Assembly (NCBI GenBank): GCA_015057635.1
Contig: SVEB01000031.1
Span: forward strand, 1 to 50,484
Direction: 5' to 3'
Length of the DNA stretch: 50,484 nt
Source of the DNA: Lachnospiraceae bacterium
GTDB taxonomy: Bacteria; Bacillota; Clostridia; Lachnospirales; Lachnospiraceae
The translations under genes were made by a program, and so were the position numbers. Of the stretch, positions 43,672 to 50,484 are shown in pieces (the first letter of the stretch is position 1; each line of letters opens with the position of its first letter). The notes beneath the pieces are model-generated. The model saw only the letters and a program-made list of their open reading frames with translations, ran no database searches and was not told the DNA's origin.

Positions 43672-43850
43672 TATTCAAACGTTCATTCCTTTTTTACCTG
43701 CATAAAATAGTTTATCCTAAACTCTCAGCTATTTTCGAGTATCTTTTATTATAGTCTATTTATGTACATCACTCAATCACTTTATCAATCGCTTTGTCAA
43801 TCCATCTCTTTCACAGGCTACCATTGGGTCAATCGTTTTATCCGCCATCT

Positions 43851-44118
43851 CTAAAGTTCTTCTGTTCCCTTACCCGTTATTGTAAACGTTCCTCCTAGAA
43901 TCTGTTCATCTTTAAACTCCCGCATCTTTCCTACAAACGATATCGGCATCCGTTGTGCCGGTGAGCACATAGTTTCCGGACTTTGAAATTGTGATATTAC
44001 CTTTGCTGATATGCAGCACAGCGCTTTTCGCTTCACATGTTATTGGAGCAAATAACATGGTAAATACCAGACAAACAGCCAGACAAACAACTGATTTCCA
44101 TCGTTTCTACATAAACAT
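43851..44118 (-). pseudogene. Dead secreted-protein gene (DUF4353-like)
   Basis: Behind AGGAG comes ATG (44112-44110), followed at once by TAG (44109-44107). Past this stop, the same frame encodes a typical signal peptide (SVVCLAVCLVFTMLFAPIT) and then ITISKSGNYVLTG, the usual start of DUF4353-type carbohydrate-binding proteins. The frame ends at a TAA after DADIVCRKDAGV, and another frame continues with LGGTFTITGKGTEEL. So the gene has at least one nonsense codon and a deletion or frameshift, and the rest is lost. Confidence 0.7.
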
Positions 44119-44234
44119 TCTCCTCTCATTCCCATTTCTTTTTAAGTGACTGCTTTAAATTACAATTCCTATTTATGTAAAAACTATAAAATTACTGTTT
44201 TTTCAGTATTTATTTTATGTATCCCATGTATACA

Positions 44235-44271
44235 AAAGAGGCCCGCACTCTCTTAGTGCGACAGCCTCTTT
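44235..44271 (-). terminator. Terminator of the MATE gene
   Basis: AAAGAGGC (44235-44242) pairs with GCCTCTTT (44264-44271) with an inner GCACT/AGTGC stem; TTTTG follows on the minus strand. The inner part resembles the terminator at 17232-17270. Confidence 0.8.
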
Positions 44272-44290
44272 TTAAGATGTATAAGGATTG

Positions 44291-45622
44291 CTATCTATAT
44301 TGATATCTATGTTTATTCATTTCAAATAGAATAATGGTCACGATAAACGTCACTGCCTCCGCCGCAACGATCGCAAGCCAGATTCCATTGATTCCTAAAA
44401 ATATCGGCAGAATCATCACCGCTACCACCTGAATAACTAATGTTCTTAAAAATGAAATCAGAGCCGACACCGTTCCATTATTAAGTGCTGTAAAAAATGC
44501 CGATCCAAATATATTAAATCCACATAACAGGAAAGAAAGGGAATACAGGAAAAGTCCGTTTGCCGTCAGATCGGTAAGTGCTGCATCGTATCCTACGAAC
44601 ATTTTTGCAAGCGGGTAGGAAAGCCCTGTCCCTAACGCCGTCATAATAAATGAGGTAATGGAAGTCAGCACCATGCTCTTTTTAAACAGGCTTTTTAATT
44701 CGCTTGTATTCCCCGCTCCATAATGATATCCGACAATTGGCCCCACACCGATTGAATAGCCTATAAACAGTGCCATAAAGATGAAATTCACATACATGAT
44801 GACCCCATATGCCGCAATCCCGTCTTCTGCTGCGATTCGAATCAGCTGAAAATTATAAAGGATGCTGACAAGGGACATCGAAATATTGGTTAACATCTCC
44901 GAAGATCCATTGAGACAGGCTTTCCCTAGCGCACCAACGTAAACTTTTGTCTTTACTAACTGTAACAGGCTCTTATTCTTACGCATAAAATAAATAAATG
45001 GTACAAGACCGCCGATCGTCTGGCTTATTGCTGTTGCCAAAGCTGCGCCGAGAATCCCCATTTTCCATACATACACGAATAAAAAGTCCAGTACGATATT
45101 GGTAAGGCCTGCAAGCAGGGAAAGATAGAGCCCCATATGCGGTTTTTCTGCCGTAACAAAAAAGCTCTGAAAACTATTCTGCAGCATAAACATAGTATTT
45201 GCCGCGATCATAACCCTTCCATACAGCACACAGTCATCAATAATCAGCTCACTCGCGCCAAGCGCATACGATAACGGGCGCATAAAGATAAATCCGATTA
45301 TGGAAGTGATGACTCCCACCGCAATTGTCACATACACGAGCATGGAAAAATACTGATTTGCTTTTTCCCGGTCTCCCTCCCCAAGTGTCTTGGCGATCAG
45401 GGCACTTCCCCCTGTCCCAATCATGAAACCAAATGATCCAAGTGCCATAAGCACCGGCATGATCAGATTAAGTGCTGCGAATGCATTTTTCCCCACAATC
45501 ATGGATACAAATAGTCCATCCACAATACTGTAAACGGATGTCACAAGCATCATCACAACGGTTGGCAGCACAAAGCGCAGCAATTTCTTATACGAAAAAT
45601 GGTCTGATAAACTAATTTGCAT
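44291..45622 (-). CDS. MATE-family efflux pump
   Basis: 443 residues, full length, about twelve membrane helices. The N-terminal LLRFVLPTVVMMLVTSVYSI followed by VDGLFVSMIVG is typical, and the second half repeats the pattern (LGKACLNGSSEMLTNISMS). It exports drugs by cation antiport. It starts 2 bases after the stop of a MarR-family gene, so the two form an operon. It is a different subgroup from the MATE genes at 10199 and 18072. Confidence 0.92.
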   Translation of the reverse strand: MQISLSDHFSYKKLLRFVLPTVVMMLVTSVYSIVDGLFVSMIVGKNAFAALNLIMPVLMALGSFGFMIGTGGSALIAKTLGEGDREKANQYFSMLVYVTIAVGVITSIIGFIFMRPLSYALGASELIIDDCVLYGRVMIAANTMFMLQNSFQSFFVTAEKPHMGLYLSLLAGLTNIVLDFLFVYVWKMGILGAALATAISQTIGGLVPFIYFMRKNKSLLQLVKTKVYVGALGKACLNGSSEMLTNISMSLVSILYNFQLIRIAAEDGIAAYGVIMYVNFIFMALFIGYSIGVGPIVGYHYGAGNTSELKSLFKKSMVLTSITSFIMTALGTGLSYPLAKMFVGYDAALTDLTANGLFLYSLSFLLCGFNIFGSAFFTALNNGTVSALISFLRTLVIQVVAVMILPIFLGINGIWLAIVAAEAVTFIVTIILFEMNKHRYQYR

Positions 45623-45624
45623 TC

Positions 45625-46101
45625 TTACTCCCCTTTATGATTTTCTTCTTTTTCTTTGGTCAGCTGATCCACTTCTTCTCTTAAAAACGCAAGCTGCTTT
45701 TCAAATAATGTAAGAAACAGTTCCTGCTCCTCTTCGCTAAATCTCTCAAATGACTTCGATTCTGCCTTAAGTAACGGCACAATATTTTTTTCACAGAAAG
45801 CTTTTCCTTCCTCCGTCAGTTCCACCGCCTTTCGGTTGCGTGTTCCTGCTATCTGGGATAATACCACAAATCCCATCTTTACCAGGTTATTGATTGCAGA
45901 ATTGATCGTCTGTTTTGGGAAAAACCACGCATTGCACAGATCATTCTGCGAATAGGATTCCTCTGACTCGGTTACCGCATATAAAACCCAAAATGAAGCG
46001 TCCGAAAGACCGCAGCGCGCTGCCATCCCACGATAAATATCATCCTGTTGTTTATACAGCTGATTTAAGAAGACAAGCTTCTCCTCTATTTTCTTCTCCA
46101 T
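45625..46101 (-). CDS. MarR-family regulator of the second MATE pump
   Basis: 158 residues from the ATG at 46101 with GGAG 7 bases upstream; the 22 extra codons of the longer reading overlap a structured region and have no ribosome binding site. The winged helix is visible: ASFWVLYAVTESEESYSQND, the recognition helix FPKQTINSAINNLVKMGFV, and the wing TRNRKAVELTEEG. The C-terminal helices end in a charged tail. It probably represses the MATE gene 2 bases downstream. Confidence 0.9.
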   Translation of the reverse strand: MEKKIEEKLVFLNQLYKQQDDIYRGMAARCGLSDASFWVLYAVTESEESYSQNDLCNAWFFPKQTINSAINNLVKMGFVVLSQIAGTRNRKAVELTEEGKAFCEKNIVPLLKAESKSFERFSEEEQELFLTLFEKQLAFLREEVDQLTKEKEENHKGE

Positions 46102-46134
46102 ATTTTTTCTCCGTTTTTTTAATAAAATAGCTTT

Positions 46135-46222
46135 GCTACCCTGAGCCAGCCATATCTTTTTTCTCAAGGCGATGCCACTTTGTCGTTACGAGCGTATGCG
46201 TCGCGCGCATCTCAGGTAGCAT
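46135..46222. other. Structured element upstream of the MarR/MATE pair, with a possible 28-codon ORF
   Basis: GCTACCCTGAG (46135-46145) pairs with CTCAGGTAGC (46211-46220) with one bulge, enclosing the small hairpin ATGCG-N5-CGCAT (46196-46210). On the + strand T6 follows the outer stem. On the minus strand a 28-codon frame (46222-46136) with TLVTTKWHRLEKKD has no ribosome binding site. It could be a leader RNA or a short repeat. No known riboswitch was recognised. Confidence 0.4.
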
Positions 46223-46269
46223 TTTTTGATTCACAGGGAAGTACAAAAAAATTTTCTGTAAATCAAAAA

Positions 46270-46315
46270 AACATCCGAAATCGGACTCTTAAATATTAGT
46301 CCGATTTCGGATGTT
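46270..46315 (-). terminator. Terminator of the SDR gene
   Basis: An 18-bp perfect stem (46270-46287 with 46298-46315), with seven T on the minus strand partly inside the stem. Confidence 0.9.
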
Positions 46316-46339
46316 TGTCAACTGCCTTTCTTTCATCTT

Positions 46340-47224
46340 CTAACTTTCTGTCATCGTTCCGCCATTTACATGAAGTACCTGCCCGGTCACGTAAGAGGAA
46401 TCCCGGCATGCCAGATATACATAGGTCGGTGCCAGTTCATACGGCTGTCCTGCTCTTCCCATTGGCGTCTCCTGACCGAATGTAGCCACATAATCGGCTG
46501 AGAATGAGGATACCGTCAGTGGAGTCCAGATTGGTCCAGGTGCTACTCCATTCACACGAACGCCCTGTCTGATAGCCGTCTGTGACAGTGTTCTCGTAAA
46601 GGATACCACCGCCCCCTTGGTAGAAGAATAATCAATCAGCTGATCATTTCCTACATAAGCAGTTACGGAGGTCGTATTAATAATCGTGCTGCCTTCCTTC
46701 ATATAGCACAATGCTTCCTGTGACAGATAGAATAATGGGAATACGTTCACTTCATATGTCAGGCACAGCTGCTGTGGCGATATCTCCTGAATGGATGGCT
46801 GCGGAAACTGAACACCTGCATTATTCACTAATATATCAAGTGCACCGAAGTCAGACACCACACATTGCACTAACTGTCTGCAAAACTTCTCACTGCGGAT
46901 ATCTCCCGGATACAGCCTGCATGTTGCACCATACTTCTCAACGCATGCTTTTGTCTCCAGCGCATCACATTCCTCACACAGATAAGAAATCGCCACATCA
47001 GCGCCTTCTTTTGCATATGCCACTGCTACAGCCCTTCCAATACCGCTGTCACCACCTGTGATCAGCGCCACTTTATTTTTTAACTTTCCACAGCCGATAT
47101 AACATGGATCATCGTAAATCGGTCTCGGAACCATTTCACATTCAATTCCAGGCTGCACATCCTGATGCTGCGGTGGAAAACTTCTTGGTAAGTCATTTTC
47201 TGAAATACAAGGTTTAAACTTCAT
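46340..47224 (-). CDS. Short-chain dehydrogenase, general-stress-protein-39 type
   Basis: 294 residues. An N-terminal extension of about 45 residues with PPQHQDVQPGIE is typical of the YghA/GSP39 subgroup. Cofactor motif TGGDSGIG (about 56-63), NNAG, catalytic Ser-Val-Thr (TTSVTAYVG) and YSSTK. It oxidises or reduces alcohols or carbonyls with NAD(P). Unusually rich in Cys for the group (CEECD, CYIGCG). The gene is alone with its own strong terminator. Confidence 0.92.
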   Translation of the reverse strand: MKFKPCISENDLPRSFPPQHQDVQPGIECEMVPRPIYDDPCYIGCGKLKNKVALITGGDSGIGRAVAVAYAKEGADVAISYLCEECDALETKACVEKYGATCRLYPGDIRSEKFCRQLVQCVVSDFGALDILVNNAGVQFPQPSIQEISPQQLCLTYEVNVFPLFYLSQEALCYMKEGSTIINTTSVTAYVGNDQLIDYSSTKGAVVSFTRTLSQTAIRQGVRVNGVAPGPIWTPLTVSSFSADYVATFGQETPMGRAGQPYELAPTYVYLACRDSSYVTGQVLHVNGGTMTES

Positions 47225-47350
47225 ATAAACTTCCTATTTTTTGCTCACATTAATATATGTGGCTGACCTGCACATGGTAACTGCTATTTCTATATTCTTA
47301 CATTCTCGCCATTCCTCTATTTTTACCATTCTTCTTTTTTGAGTATGATT

Positions 47351-47998
47351 TTAGGAATTCTGTTCTGCATCCCAGACAGATTTTCTTTCCGTTCTGTTAT
47401 AGGCATTAAAGTTTGCATACTCTTCGTATGTAATTGTGGATACATCTGTTTTTTCTGTTCCTCTTAGCTTTTCCTTTCTCTCAAACCCACCGTATCTGAG
47501 GGTTGCCATAACATACTGCATAACGTTCTCATTCGTAAGCTTTCCTTCCTTTTTCATCTTTTCATAAAGCCGTTCCATCTCTCTCTGCTTTTCTGACACG
47601 CTTCCATACCCGACTTCACATAATTGATTTAACAATGCATACTTCACGGCTGCCATATTCATTTCCAGTCCGCGTATGCTCTTAAATGTCTCTGGAATAT
47701 TCCCTGTATTTTTATATGTCATGCTTCTTTGTATCCATGTATTAAATAGTGCGGATAACGTAATAAACTCATCTAACGACTCTCTCCTCATACCGTCAGG
47801 AATCATACTTTCCACAATCTTTGCAGCCAAAGTCTGATACCGAATTGCTCCCCTTCGTTCTTCATCCGTCAATAAGTCCATTGCCATCATCCCAAACACC
47901 ACATGTGCTGCCTGTGGCTTTCCTGTCACAATCTGCTCCAGCTCCTGCCTCTCCTGTCTGGTTAGTTCTGATAGTACCAGTTCTTTCTTTCCTTTCAT
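47351..47998 (-). CDS. Protein of unknown function, mostly helical
   Basis: 215 residues, not recognised. No signal peptide or membrane segment. The N-terminal part (LSELTRQERQELEQIVTGK) is charged and helical; a Met-rich stretch, FGMMAMDLLTDEERRG, follows; and the C-terminal third is strongly charged with YEKMKKEGKLTNENVMQY. It lies alone between the SDR gene (126 bases away) and the DJ-1 gene. Function unknown. Confidence 0.7.
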   Translation of the reverse strand: MKGKKELVLSELTRQERQELEQIVTGKPQAAHVVFGMMAMDLLTDEERRGAIRYQTLAAKIVESMIPDGMRRESLDEFITLSALFNTWIQRSMTYKNTGNIPETFKSIRGLEMNMAAVKYALLNQLCEVGYGSVSEKQREMERLYEKMKKEGKLTNENVMQYVMATLRYGGFERKEKLRGTEKTDVSTITYEEYANFNAYNRTERKSVWDAEQNS

Positions 47999-48123
47999 CT
48001 TTTATTGTTTCAACCCTTTCCTGCCAAATTTTCAAACGATCTTTATAACATTATCAACTCGGATCATGCGATGATTTTACCTTTGTTTTTCCGATATTAC
48101 AGACAAACTAAGAAAAAAGTATT

Positions 48124-48735
48124 TTAAGGCAAATCCTCTATGCTAGGGAGCTCAGCCTCATAACAGCCTAATTTATAAAAGTCATACCATTTATCAATCT
48201 GTTTCTTATCTGCCACTTCAAGCGCTAAAAGCACCTCTTTTGCAAATTCCAAAGGTGCAGTGCCGTTGGCTGTAATGATATTTCCATCCCTTACAGCCGG
48301 CTGCATCTTATAATCTTTCTCACCTGTATAGGCTTCTTTTGCCCACTGTTTTAAGTCATTTATGTCATTACTTGTATGCATCACATGGTTCAGCACTCCG
48401 ATTTTTCCCAAAAATGTGGATCCATCGCAGATTCCGCCTACTACCTTCTTCTTTGCCAATGCATCCTCTACTAATGGTATTACCTGTTTGGCCTCTTTCG
48501 TTCTCCACGACATTCCGCCGATCAATAATAACGCCTCATAATCTTTAGGAACCGTGGTAAGATCATAATCCGGGATCACGGTAAAACCTCCAATGGAATG
48601 AACGGGCTCCTTTGTTAGCGAAACCGTCTTAACCGCATATCTGCCTCTTCCCATATTCATTAACAGACTCGATACATACGCGCCTTCCCAGTCTGCATAT
48701 AAATCTAAAATAAGTAGTAGTACTGTTTTTTGCAT
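48124..48735 (-). CDS. DJ-1/PfpI-family protein
   Basis: 203 residues. The nucleophile-elbow Cys is in VVGGICDGSTFLG (about residue 99), with the acidic partner early in the chain (DLYADWEGAY, Glu near residue 18) and ALLLIGGMSW in between. The family includes glyoxalase III-like and stress proteins; members with this pattern are annotated as type 1 glutamine amidotransferase-like. The exact activity is unclear. The gene is alone, with GGGAGGC upstream. Confidence 0.88.
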   Translation of the reverse strand: MQKTVLLLILDLYADWEGAYVSSLLMNMGRGRYAVKTVSLTKEPVHSIGGFTVIPDYDLTTVPKDYEALLLIGGMSWRTKEAKQVIPLVEDALAKKKVVGGICDGSTFLGKIGVLNHVMHTSNDINDLKQWAKEAYTGEKDYKMQPAVRDGNIITANGTAPLEFAKEVLLALEVADKKQIDKWYDFYKLGCYEAELPSIEDLP

Positions 48736-48894
48736 AATGCCTCCCTTTCTGTGGACGGATTTTAGTATCCCTCATCTGCAATCTGTCCTTGTCTAAACCA
48801 ATTATTATCTGTGATTGCCTATTAGCCTCAATTACCTGCTTTCTTAAATTGCATACTATCTATGATCACGTTCACACCTTGACTGTCTTTTTTC

Positions 48895-50484
48895 CTATAT
48901 CTCATGATAAATCGGATAACTCTTTCCTTCTCTTATAAATACCGGAATAACCGCAAGCGGTGCCGGAACGACCACTGTCTGTCCACCTTCATACTCGCGT
49001 TTTGTAAATGCATCCGTCCACCTGCATCCTTTCGGAAGGTACACGCTTCGTTCTCTTATGCCTTCTTCCATTACCGGCGCTACTAATAGATCCGGTCCGA
49101 ACATATAACAATCTTCTACCTCTAAACTTCTCTTATCTTCCGGAAACTCAAAGAAGAGCGGCCGCATCACCGGTGCCCCTGTTTCGCTGGCCTGTTTCAT
49201 GCAGGCGCGGATATAAGGACGAAGGCGTTCCCTTAAGAACAGATACTTCTTAAGGATCTCATAATTATCCTCTCCAAAGCTCCATACTTCGTTATCCTGA
49301 CCGGATGTAAGCTGCCTTACTCCATCGATAAATTCCTGTTCTCTCTCATACCATGGAGAACGTTCACCATGCATACGGAATACCGGACAGAATGCGCCCC
49401 ATGCGAACCAGCGTACCAAAAGCTCCTTAAAATAAGGATCTTTAATATTGCCCCCTACAAATCCTCCAATATCGGATGTCCACCATGGAATGCCTGCTAC
49501 ACTCATATTTAAGCCTGCCTGCAGCTGTTCCCTCATCGCACGGAAAGAAGAATGGATATCACCCGACCATGTTAAGACTCCGTACTTCTGGCTTCCTGCC
49601 CATGCACAGCGTACTAAACTCATAACGTCTTTTTCGCCTTCTGCCTTTAGCCCTTCATAAAATCCTTTTGCATAGCCGACCGGATACGTATTCGTGCACT
49701 GAAGAGCTGGTCCTGCATAATAGCGATAATTATCAAAATCATATGGACCATATTCCGGCTCTGCCTCGTCAAGCCAAAAACAGCGGATGCCAAGCTTATA
49801 ATAATTCTCCTTGCATTTCTCCCATACATACTTCTGGGCTCCCGGATGGGTGGCATCATAAAATACCGTATTTCCCATCCATGACATATGATAGGACATG
49901 CCGCGGTCTGCAGCCACAAGATAGCCCTTCTCATTCATTTCAGCATAGTTTTCAGAACGTTCATCAATTGTCGGCCATACCGATACAACGGTTTCAATCC
50001 CTAATTCCTTTAATTCCTTTACCATGGCTTTTGGATCCGGCCAGTCCCTTGGTTCGAACTTAAACTCGCCCTGTTTGGTCCAGTGAAAGAAATCCACTAC
50101 GATGGCATCCATCGGAAGGCCTCTTCTCTTATGCTCTCTTGCAACTGCTAAAACCTCTTCCTGATTTCGATACCGTAACTTACACTGCCAGTAACCAAGT
50201 CCGTATTCCGGCATCATCGGAGTCCTTCCGGTCGCTGCTGAATACTGCTCTTCAATCTCCAATGGCGTATCCCCTGCCGTAATAAAGTAGTCTAACTTCT
50301 TCGTGCTCTTTGCATACCATTCCGTCTTATTGGTTGCAAAGGATGCTGTTCCAATTGCCGGATTGTTCCACAAGAAACCATATCCCCGGCTTGATACTAA
50401 AAATGGGACACTTGCCTGACTGTTGCGATGCGCAAGTTCTAACACTGCTCCTTTTTTATTCAGGTGCTTTTCCTGATACTGTCC
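48895..50484 (-). CDS. GH31 glycoside hydrolase, alpha-xylosidase type (5' end outside window)
   Basis: 530 codons with no start in the window; the frame is open to the edge, and a family member has about 650-780 residues. The catalytic nucleophile Asp is in FWLDEAEPEYGP and the acid/base Asp in TWSGDIHSSF. LELAHRNSQASVPFLVS, the IVVDFFHW metal-free barrel strand, WTSDIGGF and FRMHGERSPW are GH31 signatures. The pattern is close to YicI/XylS-like enzymes that remove alpha-1,6-xylose from xyloglucan or related oligosaccharides. Cytoplasmic as far as seen. It points to plant polysaccharide use in the gut. Confidence 0.92.
   Translation of the reverse strand, partial: GQYQEKHLNKKGAVLELAHRNSQASVPFLVSSRGYGFLWNNPAIGTASFATNKTEWYAKSTKKLDYFITAGDTPLEIEEQYSAATGRTPMMPEYGLGYWQCKLRYRNQEEVLAVAREHKRRGLPMDAIVVDFFHWTKQGEFKFEPRDWPDPKAMVKELKELGIETVVSVWPTIDERSENYAEMNEKGYLVAADRGMSYHMSWMGNTVFYDATHPGAQKYVWEKCKENYYKLGIRCFWLDEAEPEYGPYDFDNYRYYAGPALQCTNTYPVGYAKGFYEGLKAEGEKDVMSLVRCAWAGSQKYGVLTWSGDIHSSFRAMREQLQAGLNMSVAGIPWWTSDIGGFVGGNIKDPYFKELLVRWFAWGAFCPVFRMHGERSPWYEREQEFIDGVRQLTSGQDNEVWSFGEDNYEILKKYLFLRERLRPYIRACMKQASETGAPVMRPLFFEFPEDKRSLEVEDCYMFGPDLLVAPVMEEGIRERSVYLPKGCRWTDAFTKREYEGGQTVVVPAPLAVIPVFIREGKSYPIYHEI

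Noticed and set aside
43240..44290. Toxin-antitoxin pair near the small ORFs
   Set aside because: The 61-codon frame is part of a decayed secreted-protein gene, and no toxin-like partner was seen.
1..50484. Integrated mobile element or prophage
   Set aside because: No integrase, transposase, relaxase, phage structural gene or paired attachment repeats were found, although several resistance-type genes are present.

Overview
The window looks like part of a Firmicutes chromosome, most likely a gut-type anaerobic clostridium of the Lachnospiraceae kind. The reasons are a moderate to low G+C content, AGGAGG-type ribosome binding sites, a monomeric [FeFe] hydrogenase, a spore-coat-like ferritin-fold protein, many MerR, MarR and PadR regulators, several MATE and ABC drug exporters, a CotF-like protein and a GH31 glycosidase. 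The genus cannot be fixed from the sequence alone. No rRNA, tRNA, CRISPR array, transposase or phage gene was recognised. Most genes lie on the minus strand.

Layout. 1-5.9 kb: an edge-cut acidic protein ending in 18-residue tandem repeats, a GroEL tail remnant, a YtcJ-type amidohydrolase, an MFS transporter, a TipA-like MerR regulator with its own promoter and an internal start, and endonuclease III. 6-10.1 kb: a VCBS/SLAP-like protein (+), a methyltransferase, a giant G+C-rich interrupted palindrome (element A) and an [FeFe] hydrogenase. 10.2-17.1 kb: a broken MATE gene, a heterodimeric ABC exporter, a glycosyltransferase tail, a GNAT, an ASCH-domain protein and a chloramphenicol acetyltransferase. 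17.3-23.4 kb: two small paralogous proteins ending in KSSHVDKY, a MarR-MATE operon with twin operators, a VanZ-like protein and an ABC-F protein behind a leader with a 6-codon uORF and two terminators. 23.4-28.4 kb (+): a BMP lipoprotein, a Crp/Fnr regulator, a long perfect hairpin and a BmrR-like MerR / BtrH_N / GyrI-like operon. 28.4-33.3 kb (-): an ABC ATPase, a permease, a membrane-anchored HExxH peptidase and a two-component system, with likely response-regulator direct repeats in front of the ATPase gene. 33.4-37.9 kb: element B (homologous to A), an APC permease, a CotF-like protein, MsrAB and a PadR/DUF2812 pair. 38-43.7 kb: a second membrane HExxH peptidase, a lone 27-codon ORF, a MerR-methyltransferase fusion, a thioredoxin-reductase-like flavoprotein without its CxxC, a protein of unknown function, a peptidase E-like protein and a deformylase. 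43.8-50.5 kb: a dead secreted-protein gene, a MATE/MarR pair, an SDR, a protein of unknown function, a DJ-1/PfpI protein and an edge-cut GH31.

Themes. The region is rich in drug efflux and resistance genes with local regulation: MerR promoters with 19-bp spacers, MarR palindromes, a PadR dyad and ribosome-mediated attenuation. A second theme is decay. Several 3' gene tails (GroEL, glycosyltransferase, MATE, an unidentified tail) lie behind or between intact genes, the first three directly after an intact stop codon. The most unusual structure is the pair of large palindromes (A, 8333-8561; B, 33449-33709). Each starts a few bases after the stop codon of a minus-strand gene. They share a 41-base core and conserved internal-loop segments, while their long arms differ in sequence but stay self-complementary.
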